A stretch of DNA of 64,000 nt from Desulfobacteraceae bacterium (GTDB taxonomy: Bacteria; Desulfobacterota; Desulfobacteria; Desulfobacterales; Desulfosalsimonadaceae): contig QZKW01000089.1 in assembly GCA_003599885.1 (NCBI GenBank), forward strand, positions 186,001-250,000. The letters are read 5' to 3'. The position numbers were made by a program, and so were the translations under genes. Below the pieces are notes generated by a model. That model was not told the DNA's origin. It saw only the letters and a program-made list of their open reading frames with translations, and made no database searches. Positions 1 through 8,548 of the stretch are shown here, piece by piece; within the stretch, counting starts at the first letter, position 1, and each line of letters starts with the position of its first letter.

Positions 1-1572
1 GGAAGTCAGTGAATCCTTTGCCAGCAGAAAAGGCGCGCCGGTATTATAATTTTTAAACAGAACCGGGCCTAATGCACCTGGATCAAATCCGCCCCTCCGA
101 ATGGTTTTTTCGTACCATTCCGGTTTAATGCCCACCTTATACCGTCCGCCTTCCTGGCGGATTTTCAGGTAGTCTTTGACCAGTTCCAGGATTACTTTTT
201 CCGTTTCCACCTGAGAAAACTGGAAATTGCCGTGGCTGTCGCGTTCGGTCAGCAGTCCTTCCTGAAAAAACGCCGGTATATCGTTGAACAGGTCGTCATC
301 CCGGGTATTCCACACGAACAGGTCGTGGCCCTCTCGGGAAAAGCGCGCCAGCCGTCGGAGATAGTCCAGTTTTTCCGTCAGCGTCACGAAATGGGTATGA
401 AAATCCGTATCGTGAGTCTGGTTGTATTCAGCGATAATGGTGTTGAGTTTAATTATAAAGACTTGAATTTCATTAATAAATTCAAGTATGCCCTCGGGTA
501 TGACAATCACCCCGTAATTTTTGCCCACCTCGGCCCGCCGCACAATGGCGTTGCAGATGACGCGTGACAGATGCCGAAGGGTCATGCCGTAGGCTGTATA
601 GTCAATGCTTCCGGAAGCATTGGCTTTTGCGATCCTTTCCGAATCGATGTAGTCGGCCATTTCTTCACCGATCATGCAGAGGTTCGGGTGGACCTGAAGC
701 GCGACTTCGAGGGCCAGATGGCTAGCCACGCGGCCCATGACCTTGCAAACATGCCAGTATTTGACATCCGAGCTGCTGTCGGTGCATAAATTGCTGATAT
801 TACGTGCAAACGCCCGCGCTGCGGTGTGGAAACCGAAGGACATGGCGCATAAGGTTTCGCCATGTTTGTCTTTCACCTGAATATCCCCGTCGATGGTTTT
901 GGGCACCCCGATGACCTGAATGCCGTCATCATAAAGCTCCTGGGCCAGAAATGCCGCATTGGTGTTGGAGTCATCCCCTCCCACAACAACCAGCGCGTCG
1001 AGATTCAACCGTTTGCAGTTTTCCCTGGCCAGCGAGATCTTGCTTTGGGAATCGATTTTGGTGCGGCCGGTCTTGATCATGGAAAAACCGCCCAGATTCC
1101 GGTGGGCATCGATTATTTCCTGAGAAAGTTCCACCACATCAGATTCCAGGATTCCGTCCGGTCCCAGAATAAACCCAAACAGCCGGCTTTCCGGATTGAC
1201 TTTTTTCATGGCGTCATACAGGCCGCCGATCACATTATGACCGCCGGGAGCAGGCCCTCCGGAAAAAACAATTCCGATATTGCGCGGTTTTGTAAAATCC
1301 GATGCATGACGGGAATCCAAAGCCTCGGCTCCGGTTATCTTCTGTACTTTGTTGTTAATTATTTTGGGCAGTTGTTCCCGGGCTGCCGGGTGAATGTGAA
1401 ATTCATATTGAAGCTCCTCTTTGAGGGTGGAAAACGGGTGATTAAAGACGTCGCATACCGGTGGCTGAAATCCCAGCCGCGCCTGAAGATCAGTGGTATT
1501 GGATGTTGTAACGGCCTGTACTTCCGGATTTTCTAAAAAAGAATCCAGATCCATATCGGTGCTTTCCGGCAT
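1..1572 (-). CDS. pfp: Pyrophosphate-dependent phosphofructokinase, C-terminus cut by window edge
   Basis: Minus-strand frame opening at an ATG preceded by GGAGGAA and still open at the left edge after 524 codons. The product interconverts fructose 6-phosphate and fructose 1,6-bisphosphate using PPi, so it serves glycolysis and gluconeogenesis. Visible signatures are GGPAPGGHN near residue 105, GGDDSN near residue 197 and GVPKTIDGD near residue 221. The second Asp of GGDDS and the Lys of PKTIDGD mark PPi-using enzymes; ATP enzymes read GGDGS and a Gly in place of that Lys. The length already seen fits the long PPi-PFK class of roughly 550 residues. It is transcribed away from aroF. No frameshift seen. 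Confidence 0.93.
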   Translation of the reverse strand, partial: MPESTDMDLDSFLENPEVQAVTTSNTTDLQARLGFQPPVCDVFNHPFSTLKEELQYEFHIHPAAREQLPKIINNKVQKITGAEALDSRHASDFTKPRNIGIVFSGGPAPGGHNVIGGLYDAMKKVNPESRLFGFILGPDGILESDVVELSQEIIDAHRNLGGFSMIKTGRTKIDSQSKISLARENCKRLNLDALVVVGGDDSNTNAAFLAQELYDDGIQVIGVPKTIDGDIQVKDKHGETLCAMSFGFHTAARAFARNISNLCTDSSSDVKYWHVCKVMGRVASHLALEVALQVHPNLCMIGEEMADYIDSERIAKANASGSIDYTAYGMTLRHLSRVICNAIVRRAEVGKNYGVIVIPEGILEFINEIQVFIIKLNTIIAEYNQTHDTDFHTHFVTLTEKLDYLRRLARFSREGHDLFVWNTRDDDLFNDIPAFFQEGLLTERDSHGNFQFSQVETEKVILELVKDYLKIRQEGGRYKVGIKPEWYEKTIRRGGFDPGALGPVLFKNYNTGAPFLLAKDSLTS

Positions 1573-1717
1573 AGCTTCCTCCGCTTATGTGTTTCAGATG
1601 TCCGGTTGATGCCGTCCCCCTGATCCAGCCAGCATAACCTGTTGCTAACAATTATAAAAACGGGCAATCTGTGTCAAGCAAACAATGGAATGTTTTTTCC
1701 GAAGTGACAGTCGTTAA

Positions 1718-1744
1718 TTGACAGAGAGTTTTTTTTATCATAAT
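1718..1744 (+). promoter_or_regulatory. Candidate sigma-70 promoter for aroF-aroB
   Basis: TTGACA (1718-1723) is followed after 15 bases by CATAAT (1739-1744), five of six matches to the -10 consensus. The spacer is shorter than the usual 16-18, so the call is tentative. The site lies about 40 bases before the aroF start, in the divergent gap with the phosphofructokinase gene. Confidence 0.3.
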
Positions 1745-1782
1745 AACGGCTGAAAATGAATTATTAAAAGGAGAAGGTCGTC

Positions 1783-2790
1783 ATGCTGATCGTCATGCGG
1801 AAGGATGCGAGCCAACAACAGATCGACGCAGTGATGCAGGCGGTTAAATTCAGAGGATGCAAGGCCCGGCCCATTCCGGGCGGGGACCGGGTGTCCATCG
1901 CCGTGCTGTTTAACCAGGGTGCCGTCAATGAGTCATGGTTTGAGGACATGCCGGGAGTCAAGCAGACGATTGCCGTCACTCGTCCCTATAAGCTTGTCGG
2001 CCGGGAAACAAAGCCCCAGGACACGGTGATTCAGGTGGGGCCCGTGAGTATCGGCGGCGGTCGGCTGGTGATTATCGCCGGCCCCTGTGCCATTGAGAGC
2101 GAAACCCAGGCCATGACCATTGCGGAATGCGTGAAACGGTCCGGGGGGGATATGTTCCGGGGCGGGGCGTTCAAGCCCAGAACCTCCCCGTATTCTTTTC
2201 AGGGAATGGGCGAAGAGGGGCTGAAAATTCTCGCCAAAGTCCGTGAGACCTTTGGATTGCCGATAGTGACCGAAGTCACGGACCTGGCCTGTTTCGACAT
2301 GGTGGAAGATTATGCGGATGTGGTTCAGATCGGTACCCGGAATATGCAGAATTTCAGCCTGCTGCGCCGGGCCGGGGAATCCAGGAAACCGGTGTTTCTG
2401 AAACGCGGCATGTCCGCGACAGTGGAGGAATGGCTGATGGCCGCCGAATATATCCTGTCTGAAGGCAATCCCAATGTGGTTTTGTGCGAGCGGGGGGTGA
2501 GGACCTTTGTCCGGCACAGCCGCAATACCCTGGACCTGTCCGCTGTGCCCGTAGTGCAGCGGGAAAGTCATTTGCCGGTCATGGTGGACCCGAGCCATGC
2601 CGCAGGATATCGGGACCAGGTGATTCCCCTGGCCCGGGCAGCCGCGGCGGTCAATGCCCATGGCCTTATGATTGAAGTCCATAATGAGCCGGATAAAGCC
2701 ACGAGCGATGGCGCCCAGTCCCTGTACCCCAATCAGTTTGAAATCCTGTGCCGGCAGGTCCGGGCCATTGAGGGGATTTTAAAGGAATAG
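1783..2790 (+). CDS. aroF: 3-deoxy-7-phosphoheptulonate (DAHP) synthase, type I-beta
   Basis: Condenses phosphoenolpyruvate and erythrose 4-phosphate, the first step of the shikimate pathway. The protein has 335 residues. Residues 1-70 form the ferredoxin-like regulatory domain typical of the type I-beta class, starting MLIVMRKDAS. The rest is the aldolase barrel, with GPCAIES near 102, FKPRTSPYSFQG near 133, QIGTRNMQNF near 183 and FLKRGM near 206. The start is supported by AAAAGGAGAA about 7 bases upstream. aroB follows after a short gap, so the two probably form an operon. Regulation by an aromatic end product through the N-terminal domain is known for the class but not shown here. Confidence 0.95.
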   Translation: MLIVMRKDASQQQIDAVMQAVKFRGCKARPIPGGDRVSIAVLFNQGAVNESWFEDMPGVKQTIAVTRPYKLVGRETKPQDTVIQVGPVSIGGGRLVIIAGPCAIESETQAMTIAECVKRSGGDMFRGGAFKPRTSPYSFQGMGEEGLKILAKVRETFGLPIVTEVTDLACFDMVEDYADVVQIGTRNMQNFSLLRRAGESRKPVFLKRGMSATVEEWLMAAEYILSEGNPNVVLCERGVRTFVRHSRNTLDLSAVPVVQRESHLPVMVDPSHAAGYRDQVIPLARAAAAVNAHGLMIEVHNEPDKATSDGAQSLYPNQFEILCRQVRAIEGILKE

Positions 2791-2863
2791 GGCGGCGATC
2801 AGCGCGTCCGGGCGGCGGGATGCTGAATATCCACTATAATGACCGGCCAAAAAGGGGCATGTT

Positions 2864-3880
2864 TTGAAACAATTTGAAATTCAAGGCGTTACTGGCCGAT
2901 CAAAAATTGTGGTGGGCGAACATCTGGAAAATGTGCGTTTCTATCTGCCGGACACGCCCGTGGTGATTATCACCGATGACACCGTAGCGGGCCTTTATGA
3001 AAAGAATTTCCCTTCGGTCCCGGTGATCAAAATCGGTTTCGGAGAAGGCATCAAAACCCTTGACACCGTTGCCGGCATCTACCGGGAATTGATCCGGCTT
3101 GAAGCGGACCGGTCCGCGTTTCTCTTAGGCATCGGCGGCGGAATCGTCTGTGATGTCACGGGATTTGTGGCCTCCACATACTTACGGGGGGTTCGGTTCG
3201 GGTATGCGCCCACCACCCTGCTGGCCCAGGTGGATGCCAGTGTGGGCGGAAAAACCGGTGTGAATGTGGACGGGTATAAAAACATGGCGGGCGTATTCAG
3301 TCAGCCGGAATTTGTGGTCTGCGACCCAATGGTATTGAAAACCCTGCCCGAGCGGGAATTGTGCAGCGGGTTTGCGGAAATCGTCAAACATGCGGCCATC
3401 AGCGACGCTGCCTATTTCACTTACCTGGAAAAAAACGTCGCAAACGCCCTGGCCCTGGACCCGGAAGTTCTGGAACGGATTATTTATGATTCCGTGGCCA
3501 TTAAGGCCGGGGTCGTCAACCGGGATGAAACCGAAAAAGGGGAGCGCCGGAAACTCAATTTCGGCCATACCTTCGGTCATGCGGTGGAAAAAACAACCGG
3601 CCTGCCCCACGGTGAAGCGGTGAGCATCGGCATGGTGGTGGCCGCGAAATTATCTGCGGCCAGGGGTATGCTGATGCCGGATGATGTTGACCGGATAATT
3701 CAACTGTTGTCATGCTTTCATCTGCCGACCCGGATGGATTCGGACAGGGAAAAAATTTTGGACGCCCTTGCCCGCGATAAAAAACGCGAAGGAGACGGCA
3801 TCCATTTTGTGCTGCTGACGGCCATCGGGAATGCGGTGGTGGAAAAAATCACCGTGGCCGAGATTTCACAATCAGTTTGA
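2864..3880 (+). CDS. aroB: 3-dehydroquinate synthase
   Basis: Converts DAHP to 3-dehydroquinate using NAD and a metal ion, the second shikimate step. The 338-residue length is normal for AroB. The NAD-binding stretch GIGGGIVCDVTGFVAS lies near residue 88 and is followed by LAQVDASVGGKTGVN; metal-ligand regions FAEIVKHA and NFGHTFGHAVE are also present. The start is a TTG (2864-2866), because the only nearby ATG (2859) meets a stop after one codon; AAAGGGG sits at 2851-2857. The 3' end overlaps the convergent regulator gene by 9 bases. Confidence 0.94.
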   Translation: MKQFEIQGVTGRSKIVVGEHLENVRFYLPDTPVVIITDDTVAGLYEKNFPSVPVIKIGFGEGIKTLDTVAGIYRELIRLEADRSAFLLGIGGGIVCDVTGFVASTYLRGVRFGYAPTTLLAQVDASVGGKTGVNVDGYKNMAGVFSQPEFVVCDPMVLKTLPERELCSGFAEIVKHAAISDAAYFTYLEKNVANALALDPEVLERIIYDSVAIKAGVVNRDETEKGERRKLNFGHTFGHAVEKTTGLPHGEAVSIGMVVAAKLSAARGMLMPDDVDRIIQLLSCFHLPTRMDSDREKILDALARDKKREGDGIHFVLLTAIGNAVVEKITVAEISQSV

Positions 3881-4171
3881 AATAATCGTGAATCGCGGGG
3901 GCGCAATGCGCTCGGCCTTGCAGTCCGGGCACCGGCCGGGTTTCCCTATTTTTTCCCGGTCCTTTTTCCGGCCCTCAAACCTAAATCCGCAGCTCATGCA
4001 TTCGGGGCCGGAAATAACCAGCTTTTTGCCCGCCGACTCAGCTGACCGGAGGATGTGGGGGATATGGGAGTACACCTCTCTTTCCCGGATGCCCAGGCGT
4101 TGAGATAAGGATCTGGCATCCCACTCCTTTTGTTCCAGCAAATCCATGATCTGCTGCCTGATGGTTGGCAT
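3872..4171 (-). CDS. Predicted HTH plus zinc-ribbon transcriptional regulator (COG3357-like)
   Basis: A 99-residue protein. Residues 1-45 form a winged-helix-like region (IRQQIMDLLEQKEWDARSLS and onward), consistent with DNA binding. The C-terminal half has two CxxC pairs, CMSC and CPDC, separated by a basic linker, which is the zinc-ribbon arrangement of the small COG3357 family. The family's DNA target is not known to me. A perfect 16-bp palindrome lies 21 bases upstream of the start and could be its own operator. The gene converges on aroB, overlapping its last codons. Confidence 0.75.
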   Translation of the reverse strand: MPTIRQQIMDLLEQKEWDARSLSQRLGIREREVYSHIPHILRSAESAGKKLVISGPECMSCGFRFEGRKKDREKIGKPGRCPDCKAERIAPPRFTIISN

Positions 4172-4191
4172 AAGCGGCTCTTTTTTGTCAG

Positions 4192-4240
4192 GCTATCAAC
4201 AAAATATTGACATGATTCTCGGTGATATTTTGTTGATAGC
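4192..4240. promoter_or_regulatory. Perfect 16-bp inverted repeat, candidate operator
   Basis: Left arm 4192-4207 (GCTATCAACAAAATAT) and right arm 4225-4240 are exact reverse complements, separated by 17 bases. It lies directly upstream of the HTH/Zn-ribbon gene and in the intergenic gap. The arms are AT-rich with no downstream T-run on either strand, so an operator is more likely than a terminator. Confidence 0.5.
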
Positions 4241-4291
4241 AATAAAACGATACGCCGGAATTTTTGCGCATTGGATCAATCAGCCTCAGTC

Positions 4292-4957
4292 TTAGCAACT
4301 AACTTTCCAACACATATCACACTTGTCATCTCCGGTTGAGAGGGTATGAGTCCTTTCATACTTTCCCCCTCTCACCAGATGTTCAGCTAAGGGAAAATCC
4401 AGGGTACACCAGGAATTTTGAAAAAATTCAAGTTCTGCCCGGCCCTGTGTTTTGAAATAATCATAAACCGGACATCTGACTATATCGTATGAAAAGACTT
4501 TGCCCATTTCATTTATCTTCCAATCATATCCAGGCTTGGCTAAAGGAAACCATAGAAATATTTGTTGCAGCATGTTCATCTGTTGATGTGGTTCACGGTA
4601 GAAAATTCGTGTGATAAATTTTTGTATTCTTATCTGCTTAATATAAAATTTCCATAAGATATCAGTGCATAGCTCTGTCACATAGTCTTCCCCGGTAACG
4701 ATTTTCCCTACTGCCCGATATAACGCAAGGCTCAAGATTCCGTTTCTTACCATTATTCGAGCGCCTAATGTTTTTTCATAAGGTGCATTCGCTTTCAAAG
4801 TGGTATAGTTTTTCCAGATGTCTTCTAATATCAGATGGATATCTCCTTTGGTAATGCGTCCTAATTCCGGTTGGTGCCGGTCCCTGTTTCTGCCTGACAA
4901 CGTTTGGGTTATAGTGCGTATATTGCCCCAACCGAATAATTTTATAATTATGTTCAT
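4292..4957 (-). CDS. L-2-amino-thiazoline-4-carboxylate hydrolase-like protein
   Basis: A 221-residue protein with AAGGGGGA just upstream of its ATG. The C-terminal part carries the conserved pattern of the ATC hydrolase family: VRCPVYDYFKTQG, then NSWCTLDFPLAEH, then RTHTLSTGDDKCDMCW. The founding enzyme opens the thiazoline ring in L-cysteine biosynthesis from ATC, but most relatives in anaerobes have no assigned substrate. The gene stands alone, its codon use is more AT-rich than its neighbours, and it has an early hydrophobic stretch. Family assignment is fairly firm; substrate is unknown. Confidence 0.7.
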   Translation of the reverse strand: MNIIIKLFGWGNIRTITQTLSGRNRDRHQPELGRITKGDIHLILEDIWKNYTTLKANAPYEKTLGARIMVRNGILSLALYRAVGKIVTGEDYVTELCTDILWKFYIKQIRIQKFITRIFYREPHQQMNMLQQIFLWFPLAKPGYDWKINEMGKVFSYDIVRCPVYDYFKTQGRAELEFFQNSWCTLDFPLAEHLVRGGKYERTHTLSTGDDKCDMCWKVSC

Positions 4958-5018
4958 TCGTCCCCCTTTTTATTATCTTAAAGATGGAGTTAAATTATTT
5001 TTGAGTTGGTGAATGTTT

Positions 5019-7814
5019 TCACCTTAACCCCAGCTTGCTCATCCGGTTATAAAGACTCGTCCGTTTCATGCCCAGAATGCCGGCCGCTCCGCCGGGTCCG
5101 CTGAGTTTTCCTTCGGTTTTGTCCAGCACATACTGAATATAGTGGCGCTGAAGATCATCCAGGGTGGGCAGGTCGTCAAACGGATGGCCGGTGGTTTTTC
5201 GGGCGGCATCCGGCAGGTCCAGATGCAGGTGTCCGTCGGTGGACATCAGGGTCGCCCGTTCCATCACGTTTTGCAGTTCCCGGATATTCCCCGGCCAGTC
5301 ATAAGCGGCCAGCATGGCTTCCTGTTCTCTGGATATGTCAATGGCTATCTCAAAGCCCGGCTGATGGTATCTGGCGGCAAATCGACGGAGAAAGTGCCTG
5401 GCCAGCAGCGGAATATCCTCCACCCGATTCCGAAGAGACGGCAGAGTTACCGGGATGACATTTAAGCGGTAATAAAGATCTTCCCTGAACCGGCCGGTCG
5501 CCACTTCCTCGGCCAGATCCCGGTTGGTCGCGGCAATCAGCCGGAAATCGGAATGAATAATCTGGGTGCCGCCGATGCGGGTCATGGTTTTTTCCTGGAT
5601 GGCCCGCAGCAGTTTCACCTGGATGGATTTCGGGATCTCACCCACTTCATCAATGAATAATGTTCCTTTGTTGGCCAGTTCCATTCGGCCTTTTTTCTGG
5701 CGGTCTGCGCCGGTGAAAGCCCCTTTTTCATGGCCGAATAACTCACTTTCCACAAGGTTTTCTGGGATTACCGTGGGATCGACAACGATCATGGGATTGT
5801 TTTTCCTGCGGCTCATCTGGTGAATGCGCCGTGCAAGCAGTTCTTTGCCTACACCGGTTTCGCCCAGGATCAGTACGGTGCTGTCTGTTGCCGCAATCCG
5901 GTCGGTTTGGTTGAGGATGCCGAGCATGGCCGGACTACGGGTGATAATGGTTAAGCTGTCCGTCTGCTCCATCTGGCCCGTCTGATCGGAGCTTTTTTGT
6001 TCCATCTGCCGGGAAAATTCAAATAGATGATCAATATAGCTGGTCAGCCACCGGGCCATCTGGAGGAGCTGGGATTTGGTAAAATTATCAAAGCAATCCC
6101 GCACATAGGAATTGTCATGGTAAAGAACGCCGCGAACATGGCCGCCGACTTCAAAGGGGACGCAGATCATGGCCTTGACACGGCTCGGGTTGAGTCCGAA
6201 TTCTTCCCGGCGAACCATCTGGGGGCGGTTTTCATGAAATGCTTTAAAAACAAGGGTCAGGTTGTCCCTGAAGTCTGTTGAGGAAATATCGGCCGCAGAT
6301 AAATTGCACGGGCCCCTCAGGATCGGTCCTTTTTTGGGCTCGTTGCGCCGGAACCAGAAAATGCCGCCGCGTTCGGCCCCGAAATAGCGGTTGGTGGATT
6401 TTACCGTGTTGGCAAGAAGGAACTCAAAGTCCGCACTGGGCGATAATTCGGCAATGACATCGGCAAACATGCCGAGCAGCTGGTCCTCTGACCCGGCGGA
6501 ATGATTTAAATCGCTTCTGACAGCCAGCAGCGGGCGTAAATCATCCGGGAAAAAGACATCCATATAACTGCCAAAATCCTTGCGGGCTTTTTCCGCCAGG
6601 GCTCGTGCGCCTTGCTGGTTCCCTTCCCGTAATTGCAATCGGGCCATTTCAACCCGGGTTTTTCCTGTCTGGACCGGATCTCCGGATTGCAGTAAATACA
6701 TTTCGCTCTGGTTCAGGTTGGATTCAATGGCGGATATTTCCGTATGGCTCCCGATCTGTTCCAGGGCCTTTAGCCGGAGGGCCACACCGCGCAGGTGGAT
6801 GTTGGGTTCATGCATAATGCGCTTGAATTCATCCGGATAATTTAAATGCCGGTCTTTATTGATTCCTTTTTGATGGAGTTCAAACAGCGTCTCTAGGACC
6901 AGGGGGGAGGCATATTGGCGGATGAGGCCGGATTCAGCTTCTTCTGAAGTCTTCACAACCCAATCCCAGGCCTCATTCAGCCGGCCTTCCAGATAGTGAT
7001 GGAACGCCAGGCCGCCTTTGGCAAAATAGCCGGCCAGCATGTTTTTTGTCCGGCGGGCTTCCTGGAATGCGCCGGACAGATGAAAGTGGGCTTCCTTGTT
7101 TTTTTTGATGCCCAGCAGAATAATGCCGAGAACCGCACGGAGCGTTGTCGCCAGACCGTGATCGCCCCCTTCAATGGCCACCCGGCGATAGTAGTCCAGG
7201 GTGCCGATGGCCCGGTGAAACTGTCCCAGAAATGCGGCGCAGTAACTCAGCCATAAGGGCCCGGAAGGATTGATGATACGCCCAAGTTTTTCTGATTCAA
7301 AGCTATGGGCCGCCCTTTCAAAATATCCGATGGCTTCCTGAAACCGGCCCTGAATAAAATAATACAGGCCGATAAATTCCGCTGCCTGGGTTAAAATATC
7401 TTCATCGCCCAGTGCTTCAGCCTCGAATTTCCCCACTTCAAAAACCGACATGGCGGTGTCGCGCTGTTCGGCAAAATAGAATAGCCGTCCCAGATGCAGG
7501 TTGGTCATGGCCATGGAGCGCTGGTCACCGATTCTTTCAGCGGCAAGCAAAGCACTTTGCAGGGTGCCGGTCAGTTCCATGAACCCTTTTCCCAGAACAA
7601 AGCTGAGGTTGGCCAGTTCAATCGCGGTGGAAACGAATAGCGCATCCCGTTCCGGGGATGCAGGAAAAGAAATCAGCCTGTCAGTTATACTGTATAGAAT
7701 CTGCCAGGCGGAATCCCTGTCTCCGGATGAAAGTGCGTTTTGGGCAAGGTTCTTTTCAATTTGAAGGGCCTCTTCACCGATACTGTTTTTGGATCGGGAT
7801 TTTGCAGGGGGCAT
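5019..7814 (-). CDS. Sigma-54-dependent activator with TPR, GAF, AAA+ and Fis-type HTH domains
   Basis: A 931-residue bacterial enhancer-binding protein. Residues 60-440 are TPR-like helical repeats, 455-600 form a GAF-like sensor (for example KAMICVPFEVGGHVRGVLYH), 625-860 are the AAA+ domain and the end is a Fis-type HTH. The AAA+ core shows GETGVGKE (Walker A, near 650), ESELFGHEKGAFTGAD with an intact GAFTGA loop near 696, and GTLFIDEVGEIP (Walker B). The C-terminus GAAGILGMKRTSLYNRMSKLG is the DNA-binding helix pair. It is transcribed divergently from the acyl-CoA cluster, whose promoter is a perfect -24/-12 element with two dyads upstream, so it very likely activates that cluster. The effector is unknown. 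Confidence 0.93.
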   Translation of the reverse strand: MPPAKSRSKNSIGEEALQIEKNLAQNALSSGDRDSAWQILYSITDRLISFPASPERDALFVSTAIELANLSFVLGKGFMELTGTLQSALLAAERIGDQRSMAMTNLHLGRLFYFAEQRDTAMSVFEVGKFEAEALGDEDILTQAAEFIGLYYFIQGRFQEAIGYFERAAHSFESEKLGRIINPSGPLWLSYCAAFLGQFHRAIGTLDYYRRVAIEGGDHGLATTLRAVLGIILLGIKKNKEAHFHLSGAFQEARRTKNMLAGYFAKGGLAFHHYLEGRLNEAWDWVVKTSEEAESGLIRQYASPLVLETLFELHQKGINKDRHLNYPDEFKRIMHEPNIHLRGVALRLKALEQIGSHTEISAIESNLNQSEMYLLQSGDPVQTGKTRVEMARLQLREGNQQGARALAEKARKDFGSYMDVFFPDDLRPLLAVRSDLNHSAGSEDQLLGMFADVIAELSPSADFEFLLANTVKSTNRYFGAERGGIFWFRRNEPKKGPILRGPCNLSAADISSTDFRDNLTLVFKAFHENRPQMVRREEFGLNPSRVKAMICVPFEVGGHVRGVLYHDNSYVRDCFDNFTKSQLLQMARWLTSYIDHLFEFSRQMEQKSSDQTGQMEQTDSLTIITRSPAMLGILNQTDRIAATDSTVLILGETGVGKELLARRIHQMSRRKNNPMIVVDPTVIPENLVESELFGHEKGAFTGADRQKKGRMELANKGTLFIDEVGEIPKSIQVKLLRAIQEKTMTRIGGTQIIHSDFRLIAATNRDLAEEVATGRFREDLYYRLNVIPVTLPSLRNRVEDIPLLARHFLRRFAARYHQPGFEIAIDISREQEAMLAAYDWPGNIRELQNVMERATLMSTDGHLHLDLPDAARKTTGHPFDDLPTLDDLQRHYIQYVLDKTEGKLSGPGGAAGILGMKRTSLYNRMSKLGLR

Positions 7815-7872
7815 GTGTTTTTCCTTTTTTTTATGAAATCTTAAAAAACAGCATCCTGGTTGTCAATACAAA

Positions 7873-7910
7873 TGTCCGTATAGGGACATTTATTTGTCCT
7901 TATACGGACA
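7873..7910. promoter_or_regulatory. Tandem TGTCC-N6-GGACA sites, candidate activator binding sites
   Basis: Two copies of the palindrome TGTCC-N6-GGACA occupy 7873-7888 and 7895-7910, with centres 22 bases apart, that is two helical turns. The two 16-mers are also nearly inverted copies of each other (15 of 16). They lie 60 bases before the -24 element, a normal distance for an enhancer-binding protein, and just upstream of the divergent activator gene, so autoregulation is also possible. Confidence 0.7.
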
Positions 7911-7970
7911 CAGCAGGGCTGCTTTAAAATTTATTATATTATAAATCAATTAGTTATGTTGATTAACGAG

Positions 7971-7987
7971 TTGGCACACGATTTGCA
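7971..7987 (+). promoter_or_regulatory. Sigma-54 (-24/-12) promoter
   Basis: TTGGCACACGATTTGCA matches the RpoN consensus with GG and GC exactly 10 bases apart. Transcription would begin near 7998, about 95 bases before the SCP2 gene. The divergent gene encodes an AAA+ activator with the GAFTGA loop that contacts sigma-54. Confidence 0.85.
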
Positions 7988-8093
7988 ATCATAGTTAATG
8001 CAGGTGACCGGTGTTTATGAAATGAACGCTTGGTCACTGCTACCTGGAATCAAGGTTTTTTAATCCACGAGTAACCCAAAAAAGGAGGAACCG

Positions 8094-8489
8094 ATGAGCT
8101 TATTTAAAGACACCAATCACATGTACGAATTCCTGGAAGACCTCTGGAAGTATATTGTATTTGAAGCCGGTCTGGGTGAAAAAATGAGAGAATACGGGGT
8201 GACCTATAAATATGTTCTCTCCGAACCGGACGGCTATCTTTTTGTGGATCCGGACAACGTGATCACCGGCGAAGCGGCGAATAAAGATGCGGTGATCACC
8301 ATGGAGCTTTCCGGCGATACCGTGATCAAGTTCTGGACAAAACAGTTGTCTCTGCCGGTGGCGCTGGCTACCCGCAAGATTAAATCCAGGGGACCGATTC
8401 CCAAAGTTTTAAAGATGCTGCCCGCGTTAAAACCGGTATTTGAGATTTTTCCGCAATACTGCCAAAAACATAACGTTCCCCTGAATTAA
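8094..8489 (+). CDS. SCP2 sterol-binding domain protein
   Basis: A 131-residue single-domain protein of the SCP2 fold, a hydrophobic-tunnel family that binds lipids and acyl-CoA. Typical features are the GYLFVDPDNVITGEAAN stretch and the DAVITMELSGDTVIKFW strand-helix region. The start follows AAAGGAGGA by 5 bases. It is the first gene after the sigma-54 promoter. A thiolase of the SCP-x type lies further down the same cluster; in animals these two domains are fused, so here they may act together on a bulky acyl-CoA. That link is inference. Confidence 0.82.
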   Translation: MSLFKDTNHMYEFLEDLWKYIVFEAGLGEKMREYGVTYKYVLSEPDGYLFVDPDNVITGEAANKDAVITMELSGDTVIKFWTKQLSLPVALATRKIKSRGPIPKVLKMLPALKPVFEIFPQYCQKHNVPLN

Positions 8490-8548
8490 GCCGAACAGCA
8501 TTGCTTTTTGAAAAGAAAAAATTATCAGAATTTGAAAGGGGAAGGAAA

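Noticed and set aside
862..1536. Plus-strand open frame of 224 codons near the left edge
   Set aside because: It is antisense to the phosphofructokinase gene, whose motifs are unmistakable on the minus strand.
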